The notes beneath the pieces are model-generated. The model was not told the DNA's origin and did no database searches. It saw only the letters and a list, made by a program, of their open reading frames with translations. The translations under genes were made by a program, and so were the position numbers. Below are positions 49,870 to 59,083 of a stretch of 64,000 nucleotides of DNA, in pieces (the stretch's first letter is position 1; each line of letters begins with the position of its first letter). The stretch is taken from assembly GCA_021405325.1 (NCBI GenBank), contig QWII01000019.1, positions 1-64,000 on the forward strand. Reading direction: 5' to 3'. Source of the stretch: Caldilinea sp. CFX5. Its GTDB lineage: Bacteria > Chloroflexota > Anaerolineae > Caldilineales > Caldilineaceae.

Positions 49870-51195
49870 ATGGATAAGATTTTGCAGTGGCAGCATGACC
49901 GGGCGGCGAAGGTGACGATGGCGCGGGGGCTGCTGGATACGGCGGAGAAGGAGAATCGCAATCTGACGGCTGATGAGGAGAAGCGGTATGCGGATCTGAT
50001 CAGCGAGGCGGATTCGATTCAGGGGAAGATCGACCGGGAGAAGGGGTTGCAGCAGCGCGAGTTGGAGATGTTGCAGCCGGATCGGCGGGGGATGCGGCCC
50101 CAGCCGGCGGGGGATCCCAATATTGGGATGAGCCAGCAGGAGATCCGCCAGTATAGCCTGGTGCGGGCGGTCAATGCGATGGTGACGGGGGATTGGCGCA
50201 ATGCGCGCTTGGAGATGGAGGCCAGCGAGGCGGTGTCCAAGCGGATGGGGATGACGCCGCAAGGGTTGTTTGTGCCGTATGACTGGATGGTGGGCGGCCA
50301 GGAGCAGCGCGACCTGACCAAGGGGACCAACACGGCCGGCGGGCATACGGTGGCGACGAATTTACTGGCGCAGAACTTTATTGATCTGCTGCGCAATCGG
50401 ATGGTGTTGCAGCAGGCGGGGATCACGGTGCTGTCGGGGTTGGTGGGGGATATTGCGATCCCGCGGCAGACTGGTGGGGCGACGGCCTATTGGGTGGCGG
50501 AAGGTAACGCGCCCACAGAGAGCCAACAAGCCTTTGACCAGGTGACGATGTCGCCGAAGACGCTGGGCGCGTTTACCGATATGTCGCGCAAGTTGCTCAA
50601 ACAGTCCTCGTTGGATGTGGAGGCGTTTGTGCGGTTGGATTTGGCGACGATTCAGTCGTTGGAGATTGACCGGGCGGGCCTGCATGGGTCGGGGAGTAGC
50701 AATCAGCCGACGGGCGTTGCGGCCACGGCAGGGATCGGGTCGGTTGCCGGCGGGACGAATGGGTTGGCGCCGACGCGCACGCACCTGGTGAATCTGGAAA
50801 CCGAGGTGGCGCAGGATAATGCGGATGTGGGCAATCTGGCCTATATCACCAACACCAAGGTGCGCGGGAAGTTGAAGTTGACTGAGGTGGCCAGCACCAC
50901 GGGGATCTGGACGTGGCAGGATGGGCCGACGCCGCTGAATGGCTACCGGTCGCTGGTGAGCAACCAGGTAGCGAGTAACTTGACCAAGGGGACTTCTTCG
51001 GGCGTTTGTTCGGCGATCTTCTTTGGGAATTGGCGCGATCTGCTGATGGGTATGTGGGGTGGCCTGGATTTGATGGTTGACCCGTACACGGCTTCGACCA
51101 CTGGCACGGTGCGTGTGATCGTGTTGCAAGATGTGGATATCGCGGTGCGCCATCCTGAGTCGTTTGCGGCGATGTTGGATGCGTTGACGACCTAG
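49870..51195 (+). CDS. HK97-fold major capsid protein
   Basis: 441 residues. N-terminal helical delta-domain (about 1-100, scaffold-like, with LTADEEKRYADLISEADSIQ) precedes the capsid domain: NLLAQNFIDLLRNRMVLQQA, AYWVAEGNAPTESQQAFDQV, LGAFTDMSRKLLKQS and HPESFAAMLDALT. The protease upstream probably removes the delta-domain. Ribosome binding site GGAGGTATAGGG fixes ATG 49870. Confidence 0.95.
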   Translation: MDKILQWQHDRAAKVTMARGLLDTAEKENRNLTADEEKRYADLISEADSIQGKIDREKGLQQRELEMLQPDRRGMRPQPAGDPNIGMSQQEIRQYSLVRAVNAMVTGDWRNARLEMEASEAVSKRMGMTPQGLFVPYDWMVGGQEQRDLTKGTNTAGGHTVATNLLAQNFIDLLRNRMVLQQAGITVLSGLVGDIAIPRQTGGATAYWVAEGNAPTESQQAFDQVTMSPKTLGAFTDMSRKLLKQSSLDVEAFVRLDLATIQSLEIDRAGLHGSGSSNQPTGVAATAGIGSVAGGTNGLAPTRTHLVNLETEVAQDNADVGNLAYITNTKVRGKLKLTEVASTTGIWTWQDGPTPLNGYRSLVSNQVASNLTKGTSSGVCSAIFFGNWRDLLMGMWGGLDLMVDPYTASTTGTVRVIVLQDVDIAVRHPESFAAMLDALTT

Positions 51196-51242
51196 TGAGA
51201 TGACAGGGTGAGGGGGTGACACGGTGATGGTTGCCCCTTCAT

Positions 51243-51272
51243 CAAATTAGCTCAAATTAGCTCAAATTAGCT
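51243..51272 (+). repeat. Three tandem copies of a 10-bp unit
   Basis: CAAATTAGCT three times without a mismatch, in the 149-base gap between capsid gene and the next gene; an AT-rich island in a G-rich region. It could hold a promoter or a protein-binding site. Confidence 0.85.
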
Positions 51273-51344
51273 TATATGTTGCGACGTGATGACGCAGGGG
51301 CGGCGCTGGTGGGGCCGGTGGATAGGAGTGATAGGAGGAATGGG

Positions 51345-51548
51345 ATGGATGTGGCGGTGGTGATTGTGCGGGCGACGGTGGCGGGGGGGCAGGCGGTGGA
51401 GCCGGGCGCCACGGTGACGGTGAGCGCAAGAGAGGCCGAGTTGCTTTGTCGGTTAGGGAAGGCAAGGCCGGTCGTGATCGAGGCTGAGACCGCCAGTGCG
51501 GAGCCGGAGGCCGAGGCGGCGGTGACACCGAAGCGTAAACGGAGCTAA
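51345..51548 (+). CDS. Unknown small head-region protein, 67 aa
   Basis: ATG 51345 follows GATAGGAGGAATGGG. Sequence VAVVIVRATVAGGQAVEPGA and an acidic/basic tail (TPKRKRS). Resembles the small proteins often found between capsid and connector in siphoviruses. A longer frame from 51276 lacks a ribosome binding site. Confidence 0.55.
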   Translation: MDVAVVIVRATVAGGQAVEPGATVTVSAREAELLCRLGKARPVVIEAETASAEPEAEAAVTPKRKRS

Positions 51549-51550
51549 TT

Positions 51551-52123
51551 ATGTTGCCTGTTTTGGTGACGGGGCCAACGGAAGAGCCGGTGACGCTGGC
51601 GGAGGCGAAGGCCCATTGCCGGGTGGAGCATACGGATGATGATGCGTACATCACGGCGGTGATTACGACGGCGCGGGTGTATGTGGAGCAGCGGTGTTGG
51701 ATTTCGCTGTGTACGCAGACTTGGCGGCAATATTTGGATGGGTGGCCAGGGGATTGCCGGGCGTTGACCTATCCGCCGGTGACGGCGATTAGCAATGTGA
51801 CCTATAGGGATTATGGGGGCAATACGTTGACGCTGGCGGCGGGGGTGTATACGTTGACGCCGGATAATCTTTGCTTCTGCCTGGCGGCGAATCAGGCGTG
51901 GCCAACGGTTGCGTTGTGGCCGCAGTGGCCGATTGCGATTACCTATACGGCGGGCTGGGCGGCGGCGGCGGTGCCGACGCCATTGAAACAGGCGATGCTG
52001 TTGTTGATCGGGCACTGGTATGAGAACCGGGAGGCGGTGGTGGTGTCGGCGGGGGTGACGGTTTCCAGCGGGGCGGTGCAGATGGCGGTGGATTCGTTGC
52101 TGTATCTCTATGAGGTGCGCTGA
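51551..52123 (+). CDS. Head-tail connector (gp6/phiE125 gp8-like)
   Basis: 190 residues. EEPVTLAEAKAHCRVEHTDD, then DAYITAVITTARVYVEQRCW and TPLKQAMLLLIGHWYENREA are diagnostic of this connector family. It forms a ring below the portal. Stop overlaps the next start (TGATG). Confidence 0.9.
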   Translation: MLPVLVTGPTEEPVTLAEAKAHCRVEHTDDDAYITAVITTARVYVEQRCWISLCTQTWRQYLDGWPGDCRALTYPPVTAISNVTYRDYGGNTLTLAAGVYTLTPDNLCFCLAANQAWPTVALWPQWPIAITYTAGWAAAAVPTPLKQAMLLLIGHWYENREAVVVSAGVTVSSGAVQMAVDSLLYLYEVR

Positions 52124-52455
52124 TGCAGGCGGGGCAATTGCGCGAGCGGATTGCGATTGAGGCGTTGACGGCCGTGGCGGATGGGCTGGGGGGCGAGACG
52201 CCAAGCTGGGCGACGGTGGCGACGGTGTGGGGGCGGGTGCGCATCCAGTTGGGGCAGGAGCAGTTTGCTTCGGCGGCGGATCAGGTGCAGGCGACGATTA
52301 GCCACAAGGTGAATTTGCGCGCCAAGGCGGGCGGGGTGACGTTGACGAATCGGCACCGGTTGGTGTGGAAGGGCAGAAGATTGGAGATTGTGACGATTGG
52401 GGACCCGGAGGGGCGGCAGCGGGAGATGGTGGTGATGTGTCGGGAGGTGGTTTAG
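52123..52455 (+). CDS. Phage head closure (head-tail joining) protein
   Basis: 110 residues. LRERIAIEALTAVADGLGG, ATVWGRVRIQLGQEQFA and NRHRLVWKGRRLEIVTIGDP match the small beta-barrel head-closure family (SPP1 gp16 / HK97 gp7-like). Stops DNA leakage and joins the tail. Confidence 0.9.
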   Translation: MQAGQLRERIAIEALTAVADGLGGETPSWATVATVWGRVRIQLGQEQFASAADQVQATISHKVNLRAKAGGVTLTNRHRLVWKGRRLEIVTIGDPEGRQREMVVMCREVV

Positions 52456-52476
52456 GGGAATTGATAGGAGGGAGGG

Positions 52477-52812
52477 ATGGCGAGTAGTTTTCAGATTAAG
52501 GCGAATCATTTGCCCACGGTGAAGCGGGCGTTGCGGGAGCGGGCGCCGGCGGCGATGAAGGAAGTGGCGACGGAGGCGCGGGATGAGGCGCGGCGGTTGG
52601 CGCCGAAGGATACGGGCGACCTGGTGAAGGGGATTCGGACACGGCGGATTCGTGGGGGGTGGGCGGTGGTGTCGTTGGTGTTTTATGGTCACTTCCATGA
52701 GTTTGGGACGGTGCGGTTGCCGGCCCGGCCGTTTATGACGCCGGCGGGGGAGCGGGCGGTGGCGAAGTTGAAGCGGCGGATGGCGCGGGTGGTGACGGAG
52801 GCGGTGCGGTGA
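52477..52812 (+). CDS. HK97 gp10-like tail/neck protein
   Basis: 111 residues. PKDTGDLVKGIRTRRIRGG and VFYGHFHEFGTVRLPARPFM are the signature strands of the family. GATAGGAGGAGGG precedes ATG. Overlaps the next start (GTGA). Confidence 0.9.
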   Translation: MASSFQIKANHLPTVKRALRERAPAAMKEVATEARDEARRLAPKDTGDLVKGIRTRRIRGGWAVVSLVFYGHFHEFGTVRLPARPFMTPAGERAVAKLKRRMARVVTEAVR

Positions 52813-53219
52813 TCGAGGTGTTGCGGGTTGATCAGTGGCTCTATGCGACGCTGACGGGCGATGCGACGTTGGCGGCCGCCGTCGGTGCGCGCTGTTACGG
52901 GGATGTGGCGCCACAGGGTGCGGCGTTTCCTCTTCTGCTCTTCACGATGATGGATGGCAATGATGTGATGGGCGTGGGGACGGCGCGCATTATGGTGAAT
53001 GCGATCTATCAGGTGAAGGTGATTGGGCAGGGGCCGAGCTATGGGCCGTTGAAGGCGATTGCGGACCGGGTCGACGCGGTGTTGCAGGGGGCAACCGGCA
53101 GTGTGGTGGATGGGGTGATCCTGGCGTGTACGCGGGAACAGCCGATCCGCTATGTGGAGATTGCGGGGGAGACGCAGTATCGGCATTTGGGGGGATTGTA
53201 TCGGGTGTTTGTGCAGTGA
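52809..53219 (+). CDS. DUF3168-type tail terminator protein
   Basis: 136 residues from GTG 52809. WLYATLTGDATLAAAVGARCYG, AAFPLLLFTMMDGND and YGPLKAIADRVDAVLQ match the tail-completion family; caps the tail tube at the head-proximal end. Confidence 0.85.
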   Translation: MIEVLRVDQWLYATLTGDATLAAAVGARCYGDVAPQGAAFPLLLFTMMDGNDVMGVGTARIMVNAIYQVKVIGQGPSYGPLKAIADRVDAVLQGATGSVVDGVILACTREQPIRYVEIAGETQYRHLGGLYRVFVQ

Positions 53220-53261
53220 TTTTAGATCGATAGGATGGATAAGGAAAGGTAGGGTTGGGGG

Positions 53262-54242
53262 ATGCCAGAGCGAGCTTCGATTAGTCAGGTTGTGCAGATT
53301 GGGGTGGAGGTGACGCCGGGGACGGCGGTGGCGGCGAATCGGAAGTTGAATGCGACGCAGATCAGTCCGTCGATCCAGACGGCGGTGAAGATGTATCGGC
53401 CACTGGGGGGGAAGTTTGCGACGGTGGGGGCGCAGGGCAAGGAGTGGACGCAGGCCGGGGTGGAAGGGCAGATGGTCTACACCGATATTGTCTATCCGCT
53501 CTCTTCGATTTTGAATTATGCGGCGCCGGTGCAGCAGGGGGTGACGGCCGCGTACAAGTGGACCTTTACGCCGTCGCAATCGGCTGAGGATACGGCAAAG
53601 ACCTATTCGGTGGAAGTGGGGTCGGCGGTGCGCGCGCATGAGATGGTGTATGGGATTTTCGATTCGTGGGGCTATGCGCTGAGTCGCGATGAGATTAAGG
53701 TCAAGGGATCGATGATCGGGCAGCGCCTGATCGACGGGATTACCCTAACGGCGTCGCCCACGGAGATTGCGCTCCAGCCGGTGCTGCCGACTGAGGTGTC
53801 GGTTTATTTGGATGCAACGGCAGCGGGGTTGGGGACAACAAAGCTGCTACGGGTCTTTGGCTATGATTATGAGATTGCCAGCAAGGTGGGGCCGGTGTGG
53901 GCGATCGATGCGGCGCAGACCAGTTGGGCGGCGCATGTGGAGCTGGAGCCAAAGGCGCAGTTTAAGCTCTTGTTGGCGGCCGACGCCGTTGGGATGGGGC
54001 TATTGACGCAGTTGCGGGCGGGGACGAAGCGCTTTATTCAGGTGAAGGCGGTGGGTCCCGTGATTGCGGCGCCGCATACGTGGCTCTTCCAGCATTCGTT
54101 GTGTGGGATTGTGACCGGGGTGAGTGAGTTCAAGGATCAGGACGGAGTGTACGCGATTGAGTGGACCTTTGACCAGGTGCATGACGCGACGTGGGGGAAG
54201 AGTACGGAAATTCAGGTGAATAATACGCTGACGACGCTGTAG
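53262..54242 (+). CDS. Major tail tube protein
   Basis: 326 residues. EVTPGTAVAANRKLNATQIS and TYSVEVGSAVRAHEMVYGIF are typical of the phage tail tube family. Position between the tail terminator and the tail chaperone fits. A short run of AAGGAAAGG lies about 13 bases before the ATG. Confidence 0.85.
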   Translation: MPERASISQVVQIGVEVTPGTAVAANRKLNATQISPSIQTAVKMYRPLGGKFATVGAQGKEWTQAGVEGQMVYTDIVYPLSSILNYAAPVQQGVTAAYKWTFTPSQSAEDTAKTYSVEVGSAVRAHEMVYGIFDSWGYALSRDEIKVKGSMIGQRLIDGITLTASPTEIALQPVLPTEVSVYLDATAAGLGTTKLLRVFGYDYEIASKVGPVWAIDAAQTSWAAHVELEPKAQFKLLLAADAVGMGLLTQLRAGTKRFIQVKAVGPVIAAPHTWLFQHSLCGIVTGVSEFKDQDGVYAIEWTFDQVHDATWGKSTEIQVNNTLTTL

Positions 54243-54288
54243 GTTTGATGAATAGGATTTATAGGTTGAATAGGTTGGAGGAGAGAGA

Positions 54289-54651
54289 ATGGCGAAGATG
54301 AAGGTGGGGCAGTTGGTGAAGGATGTGCGGACGGTGGTGATTGATGTGGAGGGGGAGCCGTTGGGAGTGACCTATCGGCCGAGTGAGATTACGCCGGCGA
54401 CGGAGGCGGCGATGATGGATCAGGTGGATGGCAGCCGGGCGGGGGGTGGGTTGTGCAAGCTGCTGACCAAGGTGTTGATCGGGTGGGAGCTGGTGGGGGA
54501 TGACGAGAAGCCGTATCCGACGACAGAGGCGGCGCTGCGGAAATTGCCGATTGCCTTCCTGGGGGTGGTGGTGAAGGGGATTACGGATGATTTGCGCCCA
54601 AACGGGACGAGTGCCGCGGCCTTGAACGATGGCTCGGTAGCGGCGGGTTAG
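54289..54651 (+). CDS. Tail assembly chaperone, short (G-like) form
   Basis: 120 residues. Contains TYRPSEITPATEAAMMDQVD, typical of the G product. A -1 frameshift site (CCCAAAC, 54597-54603) near its end leads to a longer product. GGAGGAGAGAGA precedes ATG 54289. Confidence 0.8.
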   Translation: MAKMKVGQLVKDVRTVVIDVEGEPLGVTYRPSEITPATEAAMMDQVDGSRAGGGLCKLLTKVLIGWELVGDDEKPYPTTEAALRKLPIAFLGVVVKGITDDLRPNGTSAAALNDGSVAAG

Positions 54652-54824
54652 TCGGGGAGCCACCGGATTGGTATTTTCTTCTGCGGGCGGCGCGCTATTT
54701 GGGGTGCAAGCCGTGGGAGTTGGCGGTGATGCCCAGTTGGTGGTTGCACGTGGCGTTGGCGGCGCAGAATGCCGAGAATCATGCTGAGGCGGAACAATGG
54801 CGCAGACGGTCGCAAATCTCCTGA
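54289..54824 (+). CDS. Tail assembly chaperone, frameshifted (GT-like) form
   Basis: Reading 105 codons in frame, slipping back one base at CCCAAAC, then 73 codons to TGA 54822-54824 gives about 178 residues. The extension contains PPDWYFLLRAARYLGCKPWE and HVALAAQNAENHAEAE, the T-domain pattern. The -1 frame is open from the slippery site to the stop. As in lambda, this form would load tube subunits onto the tape measure. It overlaps the tape measure start by 28 bases. Confidence 0.75.
54597..54603 (+). promoter_or_regulatory. Slippery heptamer CCCAAAC for -1 frameshifting
   Basis: In the zero frame the codons are CGC CCA AAC, so the heptamer obeys X-XXY-YYZ with X=C, Y=A, Z=C. Both tRNAs can re-pair one base back as CCC AAA. 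Confidence 0.75.
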
Positions 54825-57736
54825 TTAAGTTTGAGAGTGATACGAATAATGCGGTGCGGGGGATTAGCCGCGTGGAGGCGAGCCTGGGGAACGTGGGGCA
54901 GCGGGCCAATGGGGTGGGCGCGCTGTTGGGCAACTTCGGGCGGGTGGCGGCCGGGGCGGCGGTGGCCGGGGTGGCGGCGCTGGGGGCGGCGCTGACGGCG
55001 ACGGCGGTGGATGGCACGAAGATGGCCATGGACCTGGAAGCCCAAATGAGCGGGATTGCGGCGGCGATGCAGGCGAGCCGGGAAGAGGTGGAGCCGCTGA
55101 AGGAGTTGATCCTGAGCCTGGGCATGAATCCTAATCTGAAGGTGTCCACGTTGGAGGCGGCGGCGGCGATTGATTCGTTGGTGCGCAATGGGGTGGCGAT
55201 GAAGGAGATTATGGAGGGCGCAGCGGAAGCGACGGTGTTGCTCTCTAATGCCACGGGCGGCGACTTTGCGATGTCGGCGGATATTATGACCGATGTGATG
55301 AATCAGTTTAAGGGTAGCGCCGGCAGCTATATGGACGCGGTGAATGGGATTGTGGGCGTGACCAATGCCAGTAAGTTTACGATTGATGATTATCGCCTGG
55401 CGATTGCGCAGGCTGGTGGTGTGGCGGCCAGCGTGGGTGTGGAGTTTGGGGATTTTAATACGACGATTGCGGCGATCTCGCCACTCTTCGGGTCGGGGAG
55501 TGATGCCGGCACGAGCTTTAAGACGATGTTGCAGACGCTGATTCCCAAGAGCAAGGATGCCGAGACGGCGATGCGGGAATTGGGGCTGATGACCGCAGAG
55601 GGTAGCAATCGCTTCTTCGACGCGCAGGGTAATCTCAAGAGCATGGCGGACATCTCCAGCATCTTGCAAGGGGCGCTGGCCGGGTTGAGCGAAGAGCAAC
55701 GTAATGCGGCGCTGAGTACGATCTTTGGGACGGACGCGATGCGCGCCGCGGTCGCCCTGGCCGATAGTGGCAAGGTGATCTATACCGATGTGGCGCTGGC
55801 GGCCAAGGAGTTGGGGGTGAGCCAAGAGGCGTTGAATGGCGTGGCGGCGGATGGGATTACGGCCTTTGAAGCGCTCCAGGTGCAGATGGGGCAGGTGGAT
55901 GCCTTGGAGGCGGCCAAGACGCGCATGGACAACACCAAGGGGGCGCTGGAGATTCTGGGCGGCGTGGTGGAGACGGTGAAGATTCAGATCGGCGATGCGT
56001 TTTTGCCGGTGGTGCGCCAGTTGGCCGAGCAGTTGGCGACGTTTGTGAGCGAGAATCAGGGGCGGATTGTGGCCTTCTTTGGTAGCTTTGCCGTCGGCGT
56101 CGGGGTGGCGGCTGGTTATATTCCCACGTTGGTGCAGGGCATTTTTGATCTGGCGGCCTGGCTGGGGAGTCTCTACACGGCGCTCCAGACGACGGTGGCC
56201 GGTTGGCAGCCCTTTATTGACGGCGTGCTGGCGGTGGTGCAGCCGGTGGTGGATGCGGTGGCCGGGTTTGTGAGCTGGCAAGATATTTTGATCGTGGTTG
56301 CCGGCATTATTGGCGGGTCGGTGGTGACAACGCTGGGCGGGTTGGTGGCGGCGTTGGCGCCGGTGGTGGGGGCGGTGCTGGGCGCGGTGGCGGCGGTGGC
56401 GCTGATGCGCAATGCGTGGGAACGTGATTGGGGCGGCGTGCGCACGGCGGTGACGGGGGCGTGGGAGGCCATGCAGCCCATCGTGACGGCGCTACGGGAT
56501 TGGTTGGCCACGAATGTGCCGGCAGCGTTGACGACGCTACAGGCAACCTGGTCAACAGCGTGGGACGCATTACCGGGGGCGGTGACGGCTGCGCAGGAAG
56601 TGATTGGGGCGGCATGGCAAACGCTCACCGATTTATTTGGGCCATCCATTGAGCGCATTAAGGGCGCCTTGGGGGAGATGGTGGCGGGCCTGGCGCCCAT
56701 TGCGCCGAAGTTTACTGAGCTACAGACTGCGATCAGCAACATGGTGGCGGCAGTGATGCCGGTTGTCCAGACGCTGGGCGGGGTGATCGCTGGCGTGCTG
56801 GGGGTGGGGGCCGTGCTGGCGCTGAATTGGTTAGCGGCGGCCTTTGAGGCGCTGCCGGATATTGTTGGAGCGGTGATCGACCAGGTGACGGCGACGGTGG
56901 AATTAATTGCGACCACAGTCAGCGGGGTGACGCAGACGATCATCGCGCTCTTCCAGGGGGATTTTGCGGGGGCCTGGGAGGGGGTAAAGACAGTAGTCGG
57001 TGGGGTGGTGACCTATATTCAACAGACGCTGGGTAACTTGGGCGTGTTGGTCTGGGCCGCTTTTGGGATTATTACCGAGACGTTGGGCGGGACCTTTACC
57101 GATTTGAAGGGGATTGTAAGCGGCTTTGGATTGGATGTGGATGGGGCCATCACCAAGCTGACTAGCCTGGGCGAGTGGATCAAGAAGTTATTTACCGGGG
57201 ATGTGGCGCTTAATTTTGCGGTGCCGGAATGGATGACAACCTTGCTGGCATGGGCGTGGCCCGCGGTGGGTGAGGCTGCCGAGTGGGTGACGACGCTGTT
57301 GGCGTGGGCGTGGCCCACGGTGGGTGAGGCTGTCGAGTGGGTGACGACGCTGTTGGCGTGGGCGTGGCCGGCTGTCGGTGCGGCTGAGGGATGGGTAACG
57401 ACCTTGTTGGATTGGGAGTGGCCAGTGTTGGGGATGCCGGATTGGTTGAATCGATTATTCAATTGGTCGTGGCCCTCTTTCCCGCAGTTGCCGAGTTGGT
57501 TGGGTGGGAGTGATGGGAGTGATGCGACGGATACGAGTAATGGGACTGGTGCGGGGAGTGTTACCGGATCGAGCGCGGGGAGTGGGCGGTCTTTGTTGGG
57601 GCCGGTGGGACGGGAGCCGGTGGCGGTGGGGGCTGGGGGTGTGCAGATTGTGATTAATGCGAGTGTGGCCAGCAATCTGGATATTGAGGAGTTGGCGTAT
57701 CGGGTGGCGGCGATTTTGCAGCGGCGGCGGGGGTAA
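54797..57736 (+). CDS. Tail tape measure protein
   Basis: 979 residues. N-terminal VASLGNVGQRANGVGALLG-like coiled region, TP901-type core with GVAMKEIMEGAAEATVLLSN and FGTDAMRAAVALADSG, and several hydrophobic segments in the second half (about 410-690). Residues about 811-890 carry an 18-residue Trp-rich repeat, then a Ser/Gly linker and a C-terminal VASNLDIEELAYRVAAILQR. Length fits a tail of roughly 145-150 nm by the usual 1.5 angstrom per residue rule. Confidence 0.93.
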   Translation: MAQTVANLLIKFESDTNNAVRGISRVEASLGNVGQRANGVGALLGNFGRVAAGAAVAGVAALGAALTATAVDGTKMAMDLEAQMSGIAAAMQASREEVEPLKELILSLGMNPNLKVSTLEAAAAIDSLVRNGVAMKEIMEGAAEATVLLSNATGGDFAMSADIMTDVMNQFKGSAGSYMDAVNGIVGVTNASKFTIDDYRLAIAQAGGVAASVGVEFGDFNTTIAAISPLFGSGSDAGTSFKTMLQTLIPKSKDAETAMRELGLMTAEGSNRFFDAQGNLKSMADISSILQGALAGLSEEQRNAALSTIFGTDAMRAAVALADSGKVIYTDVALAAKELGVSQEALNGVAADGITAFEALQVQMGQVDALEAAKTRMDNTKGALEILGGVVETVKIQIGDAFLPVVRQLAEQLATFVSENQGRIVAFFGSFAVGVGVAAGYIPTLVQGIFDLAAWLGSLYTALQTTVAGWQPFIDGVLAVVQPVVDAVAGFVSWQDILIVVAGIIGGSVVTTLGGLVAALAPVVGAVLGAVAAVALMRNAWERDWGGVRTAVTGAWEAMQPIVTALRDWLATNVPAALTTLQATWSTAWDALPGAVTAAQEVIGAAWQTLTDLFGPSIERIKGALGEMVAGLAPIAPKFTELQTAISNMVAAVMPVVQTLGGVIAGVLGVGAVLALNWLAAAFEALPDIVGAVIDQVTATVELIATTVSGVTQTIIALFQGDFAGAWEGVKTVVGGVVTYIQQTLGNLGVLVWAAFGIITETLGGTFTDLKGIVSGFGLDVDGAITKLTSLGEWIKKLFTGDVALNFAVPEWMTTLLAWAWPAVGEAAEWVTTLLAWAWPTVGEAVEWVTTLLAWAWPAVGAAEGWVTTLLDWEWPVLGMPDWLNRLFNWSWPSFPQLPSWLGGSDGSDATDTSNGTGAGSVTGSSAGSGRSLLGPVGREPVAVGAGGVQIVINASVASNLDIEELAYRVAAILQRRRG
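57227..57442 (+). repeat. Four 54-bp in-frame repeats coding Trp-rich 18-mers
   Basis: Units 57227-57280, 57281-57334, 57335-57388 and 57389-57442 each encode a WVTTLLAWAWP-type 18-mer; the first three are almost identical in DNA. A fifth, diverged unit follows. Within the tape measure gene. Confidence 0.85.
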
Positions 57737-57739
57737 CGG

Positions 57740-59083
57740 ATGGCGGTGTTGCTGCGATTAAATCAGGGGGGTACGACCTATAGCCTGGTGGCGGGGGATG
57801 TGATGACGCTGGGCTATACGCCGCGGGTGGGTTCCCCTTCGACAGGCTCAGGGGGCGGCTCAGGGGGCGGGGAATCGACGGTGGTGGATAGTATTGAGTT
57901 GTTGTTGTATGGGGCGACAGCGGCGGCGGTGCAGACGGCGGCGTGGACGATTGAGCGCTTTTTGGTGGCGGCGCGCAAGCGGCAGGCGGATGGGGCGGGG
58001 ACGCGGGTTTACCTGGAGATGTGGCTGGACGCGGACAGCGAGTATTGGCGGAGTGAGATTATCGACGGGCGGTTGACCTTTGCCGATGGGGCGCTGGATG
58101 TGCAATCGACGCGCAAGGTGGCGGCGGTGTTGATCCTGGAGCGGGTGAATTTCTGGGAGTCCGGGGAGAGTGAGTTGCCGCTGAGTAATAAAGTTTCCGG
58201 GGCGGCGACAGGTGGGCGAACGATTGGCAACCATACGGATGGTGACGCGGCGGCCAGCAGCGGCAACTGGGTGCAGATTGCGGCGGGGCAGGTGGGCGGG
58301 TCGTTGCCGACGCCGGCGCTGATTACGTTGGCGAATGCGACGGCGGCCAGCCAGGATTATCGGAATCTTTATTTGGGGCTGAACGCTTATAGCGACCCGG
58401 CCAATTTTAGCCACATGATTGAAGGGGAGGCGGCGGCGCCAAGCTATGGGTCGAGTGTGAGTCTGGGCAGTTGCAGCGGCGGGGCCTATTTGAGCAAGGC
58501 CGTGACGGGGAGTAGCTTTATCCAGTGGACGTTGCCGGCGGCGCTGTTGCAGATGGCGCAGGGGCGCTTCTTCCGGTTGTTGGCGCGGCTGGCCACGATC
58601 AGCGGTAGTTGTTATTTGCGACCGGTGATTCGGGACAGCACGGGGTTGGTGGATCTCTTTGTGGGTGATGAGCGGCTGGTGAGTAGCGAGGTGGCGATCC
58701 TGGACTTGGGGGCGCTGCCGTTGCCGCCGAGCCTGGGGGCGGTGAGTTGGGGGGATCTAACGCTGCTGTTGTTGGTGCGGTCGGCGGTGGGGGTGACGGT
58801 GGGGGTGGACTTTTTGCAGTTGACGCCGGCAGATTCGTTTGTGCAGGTGCGACAGCGCGGGTTGTCGATCCCGGTGAATGGTGTGATTACGATTGATGGG
58901 ATTGAGGGGGCGGTGCATGGGGGCGGTAGCCCGATCTATACGCCGGTGCAGATGCCGCTGTGGTTGCAGCCGAATCTGTTGCAGCGGATTTATTTGCTGC
59001 ATGATGAGGGGACCGGGGCGCCAGTGATCACCAATGTCTTCACGATGCGTGTCTATTATCGCAAGCGGCGGTTGACACTATGA
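57740..59083 (+). CDS. Probable distal tail protein
   Basis: 447 residues. The first 140 residues (TYSLVAGDVMTLGYTPRVGS, VDSIELLLYGATAAAVQTA) resemble the tail-tip ring region; the rest is beta-rich with a lectin-like 220-330 region. Position between tape measure and hub fits a Dit-like role. It starts 3 bases after the tape measure stop. No family named with certainty. Confidence 0.55.
   Translation: MAVLLRLNQGGTTYSLVAGDVMTLGYTPRVGSPSTGSGGGSGGGESTVVDSIELLLYGATAAAVQTAAWTIERFLVAARKRQADGAGTRVYLEMWLDADSEYWRSEIIDGRLTFADGALDVQSTRKVAAVLILERVNFWESGESELPLSNKVSGAATGGRTIGNHTDGDAAASSGNWVQIAAGQVGGSLPTPALITLANATAASQDYRNLYLGLNAYSDPANFSHMIEGEAAAPSYGSSVSLGSCSGGAYLSKAVTGSSFIQWTLPAALLQMAQGRFFRLLARLATISGSCYLRPVIRDSTGLVDLFVGDERLVSSEVAILDLGALPLPPSLGAVSWGDLTLLLLVRSAVGVTVGVDFLQLTPADSFVQVRQRGLSIPVNGVITIDGIEGAVHGGGSPIYTPVQMPLWLQPNLLQRIYLLHDEGTGAPVITNVFTMRVYYRKRRLTL

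Noticed and set aside
54779..56281. 500-codon minus-strand frame opposite the tape measure
   Set aside because: Shadow of the G-biased coding strand; His/Arg-rich, no signals.
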